Positions 36,176 through 44,785 are shown, numbered from the stretch's first letter. The stretch is DNA of 64,000 nt from Dysgonomonas sp. Marseille-P4361 (GCF_900343125.1 NZ_OPYL01000001.1:62001-126000), one strand, 5' to 3'. Notes: generated by a model not told the origin, from the letters alone. Made by a program: numbers and translations.

Positions 36176-37024
36176 TTAATTATCTTCATTTTCCGATAAA
36201 GGCTCACTATCATCGTCTTCTTCATCCTCTTCTATCGGTGCAGGCTTCACAAAGAAGGCACTCAGCTCATACAGAAGATATAGTGGAATAAAGACAACCG
36301 AAAGTGTAAATGGATCACTAGAAGGCGTAATAAAGGCAGCCAAAACTAACAATCCTACAATTGCATGACGTCTAAATTTCTTAAAGAAAGACCTATTTAG
36401 TATACCTAATTGGGAAAGTAACCATGATATCAATGGCAACTCAAATACAACCCCCATTATAAATATCAAAGTTAAAAATGTATCCATGTACGAATCGAGA
36501 GAGATCGTATTCTCAATCATCTCACTCAGCTGATAAGTAGCAAGGAACCTAAATGTCATTGGGAACACCAACGAGTACCCGACCGAACAACCAATAAAAA
36601 ACATGATCGTTCCAAAAAGAAAGACCCAACGAATACTTTTCTTCTCAGAATCATACAGCGCAGGCCTAACAAATCTCCAGATTTCAAATATAAGGTAGGG
36701 AAACGTCAAAATCAAAGCCAACCAAAACGAGGTTGTCATATGCCTAAAGAATTGTGACATTAGATTATAATTTATAATCTTTATATGAAATGTATCGTCA
36801 CAAAAATCGGGCATAAAAGGTATAGCCGATGTCACCTTACATAAATATTGATACAAAAAGAAATCGGCCCTTGTAGGCCCCATTATCATACTATCGTAAA
36901 TATAGGGCATAAAAATAAACCCTACTATAGCGAAAACAAAAAGCGCAATGATGGACCTTATCAGGGTCCACCTTAAGTCCTCTAAATGATCCCAAAAGGT
37001 CATTTCTTCATTCACATTCCCCAT
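36176..37024 (-). CDS. tatC: Twin-arginine translocase subunit TatC
   Basis: Core receptor of the Tat pathway, which exports folded, often cofactor-bound proteins carrying a twin-arginine signal. 282 residues with six membrane spans. MTFWDHLEDLRWTLIRS (8-24) matches the conserved HL.ELR N-terminus with the essential Glu; the later SPSSDPFTLSVVFIP segment is also a family mark. The acidic C-terminal tail (EEDEEDDDSEPLSENEDN) is an added feature. It is the second gene of a two-gene tatAC unit. Confidence 0.96.
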   Translation of the reverse strand: MGNVNEEMTFWDHLEDLRWTLIRSIIALFVFAIVGFIFMPYIYDSMIMGPTRADFFLYQYLCKVTSAIPFMPDFCDDTFHIKIINYNLMSQFFRHMTTSFWLALILTFPYLIFEIWRFVRPALYDSEKKSIRWVFLFGTIMFFIGCSVGYSLVFPMTFRFLATYQLSEMIENTISLDSYMDTFLTLIFIMGVVFELPLISWLLSQLGILNRSFFKKFRRHAIVGLLVLAAFITPSSDPFTLSVVFIPLYLLYELSAFFVKPAPIEEDEEDDDSEPLSENEDN

Positions 37025-37038
37025 AAGATTTTCCTATC

Positions 37039-37239
37039 TCAATCTTTCTTAGTTTCGTCGTCTTTTCCTTCTATGTCGTCTTCAATTCCTTTAACGCCTT
37101 CTTTGAAGTTTTTAATACCCTTACCAAGACCTTTCATCAATTCTGGAATTTTACGACCTCCAAAAAGTAATAATACAATTATTGCGATAATAATAATCTC
37201 CCCGGTACCAAGATTTCCTAAAAATAATAGTGTATTCAT
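37039..37239 (-). CDS. tatA: Sec-independent translocase protein TatA
   Basis: Forms the Tat pore. 66 residues: short periplasmic N-terminus, one transmembrane helix (about 13-25, [13 protein letters not shown]), the [20 protein letters not shown] hinge and amphipathic helix (26-45), and a charged cytoplasmic tail. No separate TatB is nearby; in TatAC-only systems one TatA serves both roles. It precedes tatC by 14 bp. Confidence 0.95.
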   Translation of the reverse strand: MNTLLFLGNLGTGEIIIIAIIVLLLFGGRKIPELMKGLGKGIKNFKEGVKGIEDDIEGKDDETKKD

Positions 37240-37273
37240 GTTGTTCAGTTATTTTAAGCGTTCATTTACCTGT

Positions 37274-37281
37274 CAAAGATA
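37274..37281 (-). promoter_or_regulatory. Candidate -7 element of tatAC
   Basis: Minus-strand TATCTTTG (plus strand CAAAGATA), 35 bp before the tatA start. No clear -33 motif was seen. Confidence 0.5.
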
Positions 37282-37371
37282 TTACATTAATCCCTATTCC
37301 GAAAATAGATACTAAGATAATCCACATCTTTTTACTTAAGATAATTTAAATGAACATCTAATAAGAAGAAA

Positions 37372-37401
37372 AAAAAGGTCTTGAATACTCAAGACCTTTT
37401 T
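37372..37401 (-). terminator. Terminator after the exported sugar-isomerase gene
   Basis: A perfect 13-bp stem (AAAAAGGTCTTGA, 37372-37384, with its complement at 37389-37401), 4-nt loop and T-run. It separates the three-gene sugar unit from tatAC, so they are distinct transcripts. Confidence 0.85.
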
Positions 37402-37406
37402 AATAT

Positions 37407-38288
37407 TTATTTTTTATATGACTCCTTTACTAATGGACAAGCAAGTAAATAATCTAAACTTTTCTGTACACTTTCAACTGGAGCAAAGTTGTATTTTTCA
37501 ACTTCAACTACTAGGTTTTCAACTCCCGGAACATCTGTATTTTTGAAGATTGCATCAAAACCAACCATTCCACTTTGACCTAGCTCTTTGTTGTCTTTGA
37601 TATGCAACAATAAGAAGCGACCTGGATATTTATTTAGGAAATCCACAGGACTCTCTTGTCCTCTAACTACCCAATATACATCAAGTTCGAAGAAAACATA
37701 TTCCGGATTAGTATTTTCTATCATATATTCCAGCATCACTTTATCTTCCACTTTTTGGAATTCGTGTGCATGGTTATGATATCCATATTTCATACCAGCT
37801 TCTTTACATCTCTTACCAATCTCATTGTAGTATTCACAATATGTTTGTAGATCTGCAAGAGATTTAGGCACATTCATCCATGGAGTTACAATGTATTCCA
37901 TTCCAGCAGCCTTGTGCGCAGCAATACATTCGTCCCACCATTTCAAAGCTTCTGTAAAGTTTTTCGAAGCTACTTCTGCCTCTGTAAGTTCTTTTCCTAC
38001 ATGAGAAGAAAGAACTCTCATACCTGCAGCTTCAACATCTGCTTTAAATTCTTCCGGCGTTCTTCCGTAAAATTTACCATCAGCGTAGTTTGCAGCCTCA
38101 ACCGCAGTATAGCCCATTTCACCTACTTTTTTAATAACTCCTGCATAATCTTTAGAGATGTCATCTCTAAGAGAATATAACTGCAAGGCGATATCTTTTT
38201 TTACCGGTGCTGCAGTTTCTGTTTTAGTAGTTGGCGTACACGACGCTAACACTAATAGCATTGTAACAAAGAATGTAGTTATTTTCAT
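37407..38288 (-). CDS. Exported sugar phosphate isomerase/epimerase-type TIM-barrel lipoprotein
   Basis: A 293-residue lipoprotein (lipobox LASC, Cys at about 17) of the xylose-isomerase-like AP_endonuc_2 fold. IALQLYSLRDDISKDY is the usual first strand, with EAANYADGKFYG, YHNHAHEFQ (metal-binding His) and FFELDVYWVVRG. The family includes epimerases, isomerases and, in some Bacteroides 3-ketoglycoside pathways, lyases. It is the last gene of a unit with a DUF1080 protein and a Tat-signal oxidoreductase, implying a 3-keto-sugar step outside the cytoplasm. Confidence 0.85.
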   Translation of the reverse strand: MKITTFFVTMLLVLASCTPTTKTETAAPVKKDIALQLYSLRDDISKDYAGVIKKVGEMGYTAVEAANYADGKFYGRTPEEFKADVEAAGMRVLSSHVGKELTEAEVASKNFTEALKWWDECIAAHKAAGMEYIVTPWMNVPKSLADLQTYCEYYNEIGKRCKEAGMKYGYHNHAHEFQKVEDKVMLEYMIENTNPEYVFFELDVYWVVRGQESPVDFLNKYPGRFLLLHIKDNKELGQSGMVGFDAIFKNTDVPGVENLVVEVEKYNFAPVESVQKSLDYLLACPLVKESYKK

Positions 38289-38372
38289 AATTGAATAGAT
38301 TTATATACAAGTCAAATCCATAAAGAAACTAGTTCTTATATGGATTTGACATCGTAATTATTTAATAGTTAA

Positions 38373-39263
38373 TTAGTCTAGTACTTTCACGCGGATATTA
38401 CGGAACCAAACATCATCTCCATGATCTTGAAGACCGATAACACCTTCTCTGTTAGCACCACCACAGTTGTTCAACAATTCGAACGCCAAAGGCCATTTTT
38501 CTGCACTAAATTTGCTTGCTTGAAGCATATCAGTCCATTGTTGAGTCCACAAGTGATATTCTACTACATTCTCATCATTTTGAGTATGAAGAACAGTTCC
38601 TTTATACACCATGATTTTGATTTTATTCCACTCTCCAAAAGGCTTAGCATTTTGAGGTTTAGCAGGAATCATATCATACAAAGAAGAAGACTTTCTATTT
38701 CCATCTACTCCCATTTTTGCATCAGGGTGATTTTCATTATCCAAAACTTGGCACTCAGGAGCTGAAATATAGATAGGTTCCATTCTCCACTCTCCTGTAT
38801 TTGGATCTTTAGCTTCAATTTCTTGAGCTAAATAGAAAATACCAGAGTTACCTCCTTTAGATACTTTCCATTCCATTTCCAACTCAAAGTTTTTGAATTT
38901 GTGTGCGAAAATAATATCGCCACCATCTCCGTCTTGAGCTTCTCCGCCTCCAGCACCATTAAATTTAATAGCTTTTTCAGCTGCATCGATTGTCCATTTT
39001 CCAGGAACTTGATCTTTTCCATAACCTCTCCATCCTTCAAATGTTTTACCATCAAAGATTACGATATAACCATCTTTATCTTTAGCAAATTTTGAAAGGT
39101 CTGCCTGAGGCTTATCTACTACTCTATATTCTGGCACTTTTGATTCTGATTTAGTTGTAGTTGAATCTGCTGTTTCTTTATTATCAGAAGTTTTAGCTCC
39201 ACCTCCACAAGCAACAAGCCCTGTAGCGATCAAGCAACTAAGTCCATAAATTAACTTTTTCAT
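38373..39263 (-). CDS. DUF1080 (3-keto-disaccharide hydrolase family) lipoprotein
   Basis: A 296-residue lipoprotein (lipobox at GLVAC, Cys at about 19). The DUF1080 domain (about 65-295) is a concanavalin-like beta sandwich. IVIFDGKTFEGWRGYG is its typical start, with FELEMEWKVSKGGNSGIFYL and the end motif GVIGLQDHGDDVWFRNIRV. Members have been shown to cleave glycosides whose sugar has first been oxidised at C3. The upstream gene encodes an oxidoreductase suited to make that 3-keto sugar. Confidence 0.9.
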   Translation of the reverse strand: MKKLIYGLSCLIATGLVACGGGAKTSDNKETADSTTTKSESKVPEYRVVDKPQADLSKFAKDKDGYIVIFDGKTFEGWRGYGKDQVPGKWTIDAAEKAIKFNGAGGGEAQDGDGGDIIFAHKFKNFELEMEWKVSKGGNSGIFYLAQEIEAKDPNTGEWRMEPIYISAPECQVLDNENHPDAKMGVDGNRKSSSLYDMIPAKPQNAKPFGEWNKIKIMVYKGTVLHTQNDENVVEYHLWTQQWTDMLQASKFSAEKWPLAFELLNNCGGANREGVIGLQDHGDDVWFRNIRVKVLD

Positions 39264-39298
39264 TTGAAATATTATTTATATGTAATTAATTCCTAAAA

Positions 39299-40774
39299 TT
39301 ATCTTGGCATATCAGGTAGTTTCCATCCTGCTCTGTAATTATGCTTGATCAATTCGTCAGCAAATGCTTGAGCATTGTAAGGATCTGACCAAATTGTTTC
39401 AAATTTAGGGTCACCATCAACAATACTAAAGTTGTCTTTTTGAATTATCTTAATTTCTTCACTTGCTCCGATATTAGTGAATTTCATATTTTCACCATCC
39501 CAAAGAAGCTCTTTATTAAGATTCTGTAGGCGCACTGCTAGCACTCCCATAACAACCATTTCGTTGAATGGACCAGCTTCACTAAAGTCAGAAGCAGTCA
39601 TTACACGGTTTGCAGGGCTTTCTTTACAAGCACGTACCCAGTCCATTTCGTGAGAAGTTTCTACACGACGGCATACTTTAGGTGCATTTGGTTTACGTCC
39701 TGAAAGCAACCATGGGTTAACTCCGTAACAACCACAGATAAGAGTATCTTTTGTTCCGTGGAATATCACAGCACCACCCGAATCATTCATATTTTTACCT
39801 TCTGGCCATCCAGCAGGGAAATCAGGTTTCAACCCACCATCATACCAATGCACTTCTACCTCTGGCATAGCAACTTTAGGCATATTTTCGCGAGCTGGGA
39901 AAATCAATCTTACATGTTGAGCTTGAGGAGCACAAGCTTCTAACAACAAAGTAGAAGAACCTTGTACTTTTGTAGGATAACCTAATTTCAAGCCTTTAAA
40001 TACAGGGTGAAGGATGTGGCAAGCCATATCACCTAATGCACCTGTACCATAATCCCACCAACCACGCCAGTTCCATGGGTGATATATTGAGTTATATGCA
40101 TTCATTTTAGCAGGTCCTGTAAACAAGTCCCAATTTAATGTTTTAGGAACTTTCTCTACTTTCTCTGGTGCATTCAATCCTTGAGGCCAGATAGGACGGT
40201 CAGTAAATGCTTCTACTTTAGTAATTTCACCGATTTCACCATTCCATATCCATTCGCAAACTTGATTAACTCCTTCACCAGAAGAACCTTGGTTACCCAT
40301 AGAAGTAGCCACTTTGTGTTTTGCAGCTAATTTTGTAAGTAGACGAGATTCGTAAACAGAGTGAGTCAATGGTTTTTGACAGTAAACATGTTTACCCATT
40401 GTCATTGCATCTGCAGAGATGATAGCATGAGTATGGTCAGCTGTAGCAACAATAACAGCATCGATATCTTTACCCATTTCTTCATACATCTTACGATAAT
40501 CCCAATATTTTTTTGCATTTGGGAAACGATCGAATACTCCTTTTGCATATTTCCAGTCTACATCACAAAGAGCTACGATGTTTTCTGTTTTTTCTACTTG
40601 CTTAATGTTAGCATGTCCCATACCTCCAATACCAACAGCTGCAATATTCAGCTTGTCACTTGGAGCAACATGTCCAAAGTTTTTACCTAAAACTGTACTT
40701 GGGATAATCGTTAATCCAATAGCAGCTTTAGCACCTGTCGAAAGAAACTTTCTTCTAGAAATGTCTGACGCCAT
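39299..40774 (-). CDS. Tat-exported Gfo/Idh/MocA family oxidoreductase
   Basis: A 491-residue NAD(P)-dependent oxidoreductase. N-terminal MASDISRRKFLSTGAKAAIG is a clear twin-arginine signal (SRRKFL). The Rossmann fold follows (IAAVGIGGMGHANIKQ, then CDVDW), with TADHTHAI and CQKPLTHSVYE, which replaces the usual EKP by QKP. The C-terminal alpha/beta domain has WNWRGWWDYGTGALGDMACH. Tat export suggests it carries bound cofactor across the membrane, as in Zymomonas glucose-fructose oxidoreductase. It is followed by the DUF1080 and isomerase genes, and tatAC lies 2 kb downstream. Confidence 0.92.
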   Translation of the reverse strand: MASDISRRKFLSTGAKAAIGLTIIPSTVLGKNFGHVAPSDKLNIAAVGIGGMGHANIKQVEKTENIVALCDVDWKYAKGVFDRFPNAKKYWDYRKMYEEMGKDIDAVIVATADHTHAIISADAMTMGKHVYCQKPLTHSVYESRLLTKLAAKHKVATSMGNQGSSGEGVNQVCEWIWNGEIGEITKVEAFTDRPIWPQGLNAPEKVEKVPKTLNWDLFTGPAKMNAYNSIYHPWNWRGWWDYGTGALGDMACHILHPVFKGLKLGYPTKVQGSSTLLLEACAPQAQHVRLIFPARENMPKVAMPEVEVHWYDGGLKPDFPAGWPEGKNMNDSGGAVIFHGTKDTLICGCYGVNPWLLSGRKPNAPKVCRRVETSHEMDWVRACKESPANRVMTASDFSEAGPFNEMVVMGVLAVRLQNLNKELLWDGENMKFTNIGASEEIKIIQKDNFSIVDGDPKFETIWSDPYNAQAFADELIKHNYRAGWKLPDMPR

Positions 40775-41167
40775 AAGTTTTTTTTGTTTTTTGGTTAATA
40801 ATTTTTTTTTAGATTTATTGGTGAATTTTTATCTTGATGTTCATTTTACAACTTCACATTTACCCATACTAAAGAATAGCTCCCAATAGACATAGAATCC
40901 ACTAGAAATCAACAAGTTAAAATAAAATAAAAAGCAATTTTATCTTCCATGGCAGCAATACTTCTTTAAAGCGCTCATAAAGCTAAGGATAATTTAAGTA
41001 ATATATAATAGTTTATCGTTAAAAAGTAAAAAAAAGAAACTCTAAGTCAACAAATTTAAACAAAAATAGCTAAATAACAATCATCTGAAAGATATGCTTC
41101 TTTGACCATTTACATGCTTTTTTAGAAAAAATAACGAATCGACAAGTTTTCTGCATAATAATATCGA
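40775..41167. other. Gene-free spacer upstream of the sugar-oxidation unit
   Basis: About 390 bases of AT-rich DNA between two minus-strand genes. It should contain the promoter of the three-gene unit, but I see no clean TAnnTTTG element. No RNA gene or repeat is visible. Confidence 0.5.
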
Positions 41168-42181
41168 TTAAACAATACTATCTGCCGGATATACAACTCC
41201 AAGTTGTCGTCTTATTTCATCTATAATTTCAATTGTTATCAGAGAGTTTTCAAGACTATTTATTTCCGATTCCTTTTTTCCTTCTTGAATCAAAGATATA
41301 AATTCTTCTATCTCGAAATAATACTCATCAGAATTATGAGGTGTACTAACATCCATTTCCACATTAGCTCCTCTCTGACGAACCGTTACCTTGTTTATTA
41401 TATTGATTCTGTCCGCCATCAAAGTAACCCCCTCTGCTTGAATTTCAGTTGGCAAAGCAGAATCTGCAATTTTAGAATAAAGAACTGTTGCATTCATTCC
41501 TTCATACTCAAAATTCACAGCTCCTTGTCCATCAACACCCGTAGAGAGAAGAATACCTGAGGCATCTATTTTTTGGGGACGACCAAACAGCACAACCATA
41601 GGATATATAGTATATACACCCAAATCCATCGCTGCGCCATTGGACAGCTCTAATTTAAATGCATTTTCTACAATTCCATTCTTCAGATTATCGTAACGCG
41701 ATGAATATTGACAATAACAAGAAAAGTACCTGCGAACAACACTAAACTCTTCGACATGTTTTTTTATTGTCAAAAAATTAGGAGTCAGAGTAGGCTTCAT
41801 AGCCTCCATCAGTGTTACACTATTTTTCTTCGCTGCATCAATCATAGCATGTACCTCCCTTGCATTGGAAGCGAAAGGCTTTTCACACAAGACATGTTTA
41901 CCTTGATTCATAAACAGAATACTTTGCGCTGCATGCAAAGAATTTGGCGACGCAATATATACCGCATCAATCAATGGACTTGCGGCCATTTCTTCTAAAG
42001 ACGTAAAAGTATAGGGGATATTAAATTTTTGAGCAAAAGAGTCTGCTCTTTCTTGAGTTCGAGAATAAACCGCAGTCAACTCAAAGCGCGGCTCTAACTT
42101 TGCAGCATTGAGTATTTTCTCAGTAATAAAATTTGTACCAATAATTCCAAAACGAACTTTGAATGATGGATTTTCTGACAT
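41168..42181 (-). CDS. Gfo/Idh/MocA family oxidoreductase (cytoplasmic)
   Basis: 337 residues without a signal sequence. RFGIIGTNFITEKILNAA is the NAD(P) loop, and LCEKPFASNAREV the EKP motif with the active-site Lys. GAAMDLGVYTIYP follows in the second domain. The length is standard for the family, which oxidises or reduces sugars and inositols. It may reduce 3-keto sugars brought in after the periplasmic steps encoded downstream, but it lies 390 bp away with its own promoter, so the link is only by proximity. Confidence 0.9.
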   Translation of the reverse strand: MSENPSFKVRFGIIGTNFITEKILNAAKLEPRFELTAVYSRTQERADSFAQKFNIPYTFTSLEEMAASPLIDAVYIASPNSLHAAQSILFMNQGKHVLCEKPFASNAREVHAMIDAAKKNSVTLMEAMKPTLTPNFLTIKKHVEEFSVVRRYFSCYCQYSSRYDNLKNGIVENAFKLELSNGAAMDLGVYTIYPMVVLFGRPQKIDASGILLSTGVDGQGAVNFEYEGMNATVLYSKIADSALPTEIQAEGVTLMADRINIINKVTVRQRGANVEMDVSTPHNSDEYYFEIEEFISLIQEGKKESEINSLENSLITIEIIDEIRRQLGVVYPADSIV

Positions 42182-42202
42182 GGCATTCTATTTTAACAAA
42201 GA

Positions 42203-42210
42203 CAAAGGTA
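42203..42210 (-). promoter_or_regulatory. Candidate -7 element of the cytoplasmic Gfo/Idh/MocA gene
   Basis: Minus-strand TACCTTTG (plus CAAAGGTA), 22 bp before the start codon; fits TAnnTTTG. Confidence 0.5.
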
Positions 42211-42254
42211 GAGAAAACTTTCAACATACAATAGCCTCTATTCTCGAAAAGCTA

Positions 42255-43073
42255 TTACAACTCCTCATCTTTCATATTATCAAACTGTTCTCTTGTTACA
42301 ATTCGTAAACTCTCTTTCTCACAATCCCAAATGCTTACATACTCTTTTGAAGCTACGAAGTGCCGTTTCCATCCAGCAAACTTAGCATACAACAACAAAG
42401 TACAAATATCCGAAGGGGTTATGAATGGTTCTATTTCAGAGGCATGGTTATGAAAAGTTATGGAATCCCCTTCTTCCCCAAAATCGACAGGGATCAAGCT
42501 TTTATGAATTTCCCGAACATTAACTAACTCTTCTTCTTTATTAAACTCCAACAGATAATCATTCCCAAAAAGAACCACTCCTGAAACTTTAGGTGCGGTC
42601 AGAGCATATACCCGACGAATGTCTTTTTCTATTACGGGAATAAGATTTAAACTTGAGTTTGTGTAATTTTTGAACAACGTATCTTGGCGCACTTCCTCCA
42701 AAGCTTTTTGCCTAATAGTATATAAAGCTTTCTCTTCCTTCTTAAAGTCACGCACTTTAAAATCAATTGTAGCGGTTTCTACTATTTTAATATCGCCAAA
42801 AGAAACTACTCCTATTACTTTAGGTTTCTCGTCTTTTGAAAAAAACAAGCATTTGGGTGTATCTGCATCTATATATGAGAAATAACCTCCAATCGTCCTT
42901 TCTCCATTATAATTTTCCCTGAAAATTTCGGAACCATACCACGCTGCCAACTCGAGGCGGAAAAGAGACTTTCCTTCAGCTTCAATTTCCTCTGCTATCT
43001 TATTCAGGTCCTGTGCTTGTATAGAACAAAACACCAAAGACAAAAGAAGAACATAAAGCAGCTTTGTTTGCAT
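42255..43073 (-). CDS. Secreted protein with a JAMM/RadC-like HxH...D motif
   Basis: A 272-residue protein, function unknown. The signal peptide ends near SIQAQ (about 20). Residues about 150-260 suggest a compact alpha/beta domain. Within it, ITFHNHASEIEPFITPSDI (205-223) has His208, His210 and Asp222 in the order of a JAMM/MPN+ metalloprotease motif (HxH-x7-S-x2-D), with one extra residue and Thr in place of Ser; RadC proteins have a similar HNHPSG...PS..D. The catalytic Glu is not obvious. It is followed (upstream in the cluster) by a small membrane protein and DivIC, possibly one operon. Confidence 0.6.
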   Translation of the reverse strand: MQTKLLYVLLLSLVFCSIQAQDLNKIAEEIEAEGKSLFRLELAAWYGSEIFRENYNGERTIGGYFSYIDADTPKCLFFSKDEKPKVIGVVSFGDIKIVETATIDFKVRDFKKEEKALYTIRQKALEEVRQDTLFKNYTNSSLNLIPVIEKDIRRVYALTAPKVSGVVLFGNDYLLEFNKEEELVNVREIHKSLIPVDFGEEGDSITFHNHASEIEPFITPSDICTLLLYAKFAGWKRHFVASKEYVSIWDCEKESLRIVTREQFDNMKDEEL

Positions 43074-43087
43074 AGTTTGAACGGGAA

Positions 43088-43447
43088 TTAACTTTTATCT
43101 TCTTCCTGCTCCTCTTTATAAATACGAGGAAGCATTACAGAACAATAGAGTGTTAACAAAGCTGAGATTAAAAGCAGGACAACCCAACCGTTCATATCAA
43201 CAAACATCAGGTAAGTAGCCACAGCCATCAGGATAACGGCAAGCACCTGAATATTGAACAGTCGTTTTCCTCTTAAACTTTTACCAGGGTAAGGAGTCGT
43301 AAATATAGTTGCTCCAAAGCCTGCCACTCCTGCTACCATAATATACTTAGCTATAGCTGGCTCGAAATTAAAGACAACTGCAGCAATCAAAATTAAGATT
43401 GCTGATATTTGAAAAAAAATATTTTTTACTTCGGGACTTAATTTCAT
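43088..43447 (-). CDS. Small four-span membrane protein
   Basis: A 119-residue protein with four hydrophobic segments (about 11-27, 32-50, 65-82 and 88-106) and a charged C-terminal tail (YKEEQEEDKS). I recognise no family. It lies 12 bp downstream of the DivIC gene and 14 bp upstream of the JAMM-like gene, so the three are likely co-transcribed. A role linked to division or envelope would be a guess. Confidence 0.7.
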   Translation of the reverse strand: MKLSPEVKNIFFQISAILILIAAVVFNFEPAIAKYIMVAGVAGFGATIFTTPYPGKSLRGKRLFNIQVLAVILMAVATYLMFVDMNGWVVLLLISALLTLYCSVMLPRIYKEEQEEDKS

Positions 43448-43459
43448 TGAGGGGTATAA

Positions 43460-43762
43460 TTATTCTAGAATGAAAACGTCTTCGTTTTCTTTTTTCATCA
43501 GATAGTTTTCACGTGCAAACTTCTCTATTCTATCTTTATCCGACTGCAATTCTTCTAACTTTTGTTTATCTTCAATCGTTTTGTTACGATAGTGATCAAT
43601 CTGTCCGTTCAGCTCTATTATCTTTGCATCATAACTAAAGCGAGCAAAGATATTACTCTCTGTCACAAAAAAGCTAAACATGATAATTATCAGAATTATC
43701 AATAGCTGAATTTTCGTATACCTAGTTGTCAGATACCTGAATATGGACTTGATAAATTTCAT
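43460..43762 (-). CDS. DivIC/FtsB septum formation initiator family protein
   Basis: 100 residues: one transmembrane helix (about 17-35, IQLLIILIIIMFSFFVTE), a coiled coil (about 45-75) and the C-terminal motif RIEKFARENYLMKKENEDVFIL, which is the DivIC/FtsB signature. The family links FtsL and FtsQ in the divisome, whose genes lie in this same window. It is divergent from xerD, with the -7 elements touching. Confidence 0.92.
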   Translation of the reverse strand: MKFIKSIFRYLTTRYTKIQLLIILIIIMFSFFVTESNIFARFSYDAKIIELNGQIDHYRNKTIEDKQKLEELQSDKDRIEKFARENYLMKKENEDVFILE

Positions 43763-43806
43763 AACTTAAATAATATTAAGCTAATAATTTGACTTAACTC
43801 ACTTGA

Positions 43807-43814
43807 CAAAGATA
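43807..43814 (-). promoter_or_regulatory. -7 element of the DivIC gene
   Basis: Minus-strand TATCTTTG (plus CAAAGATA), 45 bp before the start codon. It abuts the xerD -7 element, so the two promoters overlap. Confidence 0.55.
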
Positions 43815-43822
43815 TATATTTG
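43815..43822 (+). promoter_or_regulatory. -7 element of xerD
   Basis: TATATTTG, with a possible TTTG at 43788-43791, 23 bp upstream, and the ATG 22 bp downstream. Confidence 0.55.
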
Positions 43823-43844
43823 TACGTATAATACCACATTCGAA

Positions 43845-44753
43845 ATGGCAAAAGATAGCAATATCATTCATAAATATAACAATTATTTACTCTTAGAGAA
43901 GGCATTGTCCGAGAATTCGATTGATGCATACATGACCGATCTGGCTAAACTATCGACCTTTCTGGAAAAAGAACAGCTGACCATAGAAAATGTTACTCTA
44001 GATCATTTACAGCAGTTCATTGCTCAGCTATACGACCTAGGAATAAACCCTCGCTCGGTTGCACGCATTATATCGGGAATAAAATCATTCTACAATTTTC
44101 TCATTTTAGACGGCTATATTCAAACTGACCCTACTGAATTGCTCGAAACTCCGAAGATCGGTTTGAAGTTACCTACAGTATTATCATTAGAGGAGATCAA
44201 AAGTATCTTAAGCCAAATCGACGTATCAACCAAAGAAGGACAACGAAACAGGACCATTATAGAAGTGCTGTATAGTTGCGGACTAAGAATATCAGAGCTG
44301 ACATCCCTCAAATTTTCAGGATTATTTTTGGATGAAGGTTTTATCAAGGTCGAAGGAAAAGGGAGCAAACAACGGCTTGTTCCTATTTCAGAGACGGCAA
44401 TACAAGAAATAAATAACTACTTATATTACCGCAATCAACAGAAAGCAAAGAAGGGCTCTGAAGATATACTCTTCCTGAGCAATAGAGGAACCGCAATCTC
44501 ACGCATCATGGTTTTTCATTTTATAAAAGAATATACAGAAAAGGCTCAGATAAAAAAAACGATCAGTCCTCATACCTTCCGTCATTCGTTTGCTACTCAC
44601 CTACTAGAAGGTGGAGCCAACATACGTGCTATTCAGCTAATGCTCGGACACGAAAAAATTACAACAACAGAAATATATACACATATGGATATGACTTATC
44701 TGAGAGAAGAAATCATTACCCACCATCCTCGAAACAAAAATAAATCGCGATAG
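43845..44753 (+). CDS. xerD: Tyrosine recombinase XerD
   Basis: Resolves chromosome dimers at dif during division. 302 residues from ATG 43845, which lies behind a promoter; a TTG 14 codons upstream is inside the promoter region. It has an N-terminal SAM-like core-binding domain (about 1-90) and a catalytic domain. The catalytic residues are visible: Arg in SCGLRISELT (about 147), Lys in GKGSKQRLVP, His/Arg in HTFRHSFATH (about 242-244), His in LGHEKITTTE and Tyr in IYTHMD (about 278). Its length and motifs match XerD/XerC rather than an integrase. Confidence 0.93.
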   Translation: MAKDSNIIHKYNNYLLLEKALSENSIDAYMTDLAKLSTFLEKEQLTIENVTLDHLQQFIAQLYDLGINPRSVARIISGIKSFYNFLILDGYIQTDPTELLETPKIGLKLPTVLSLEEIKSILSQIDVSTKEGQRNRTIIEVLYSCGLRISELTSLKFSGLFLDEGFIKVEGKGSKQRLVPISETAIQEINNYLYYRNQQKAKKGSEDILFLSNRGTAISRIMVFHFIKEYTEKAQIKKTISPHTFRHSFATHLLEGGANIRAIQLMLGHEKITTTEIYTHMDMTYLREEIITHHPRNKNKSR

Positions 44754-44777
44754 AAAGTTGTAATTACAATTTTATTT

Positions 44778-44785
44778 TATCTTTG
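44778..44785 (+). promoter_or_regulatory. -7 element of the DUF3332 lipoprotein gene
   Basis: TATCTTTG, with TTG at 44758-44760, 17 bp upstream. The start codon lies 34 bp downstream. Confidence 0.55.

Noticed and set aside
43845-44753. Integrase of a mobile element
   Set aside because: Length, motifs and place beside division genes fit XerD; no att repeats, tRNA or phage genes are nearby.
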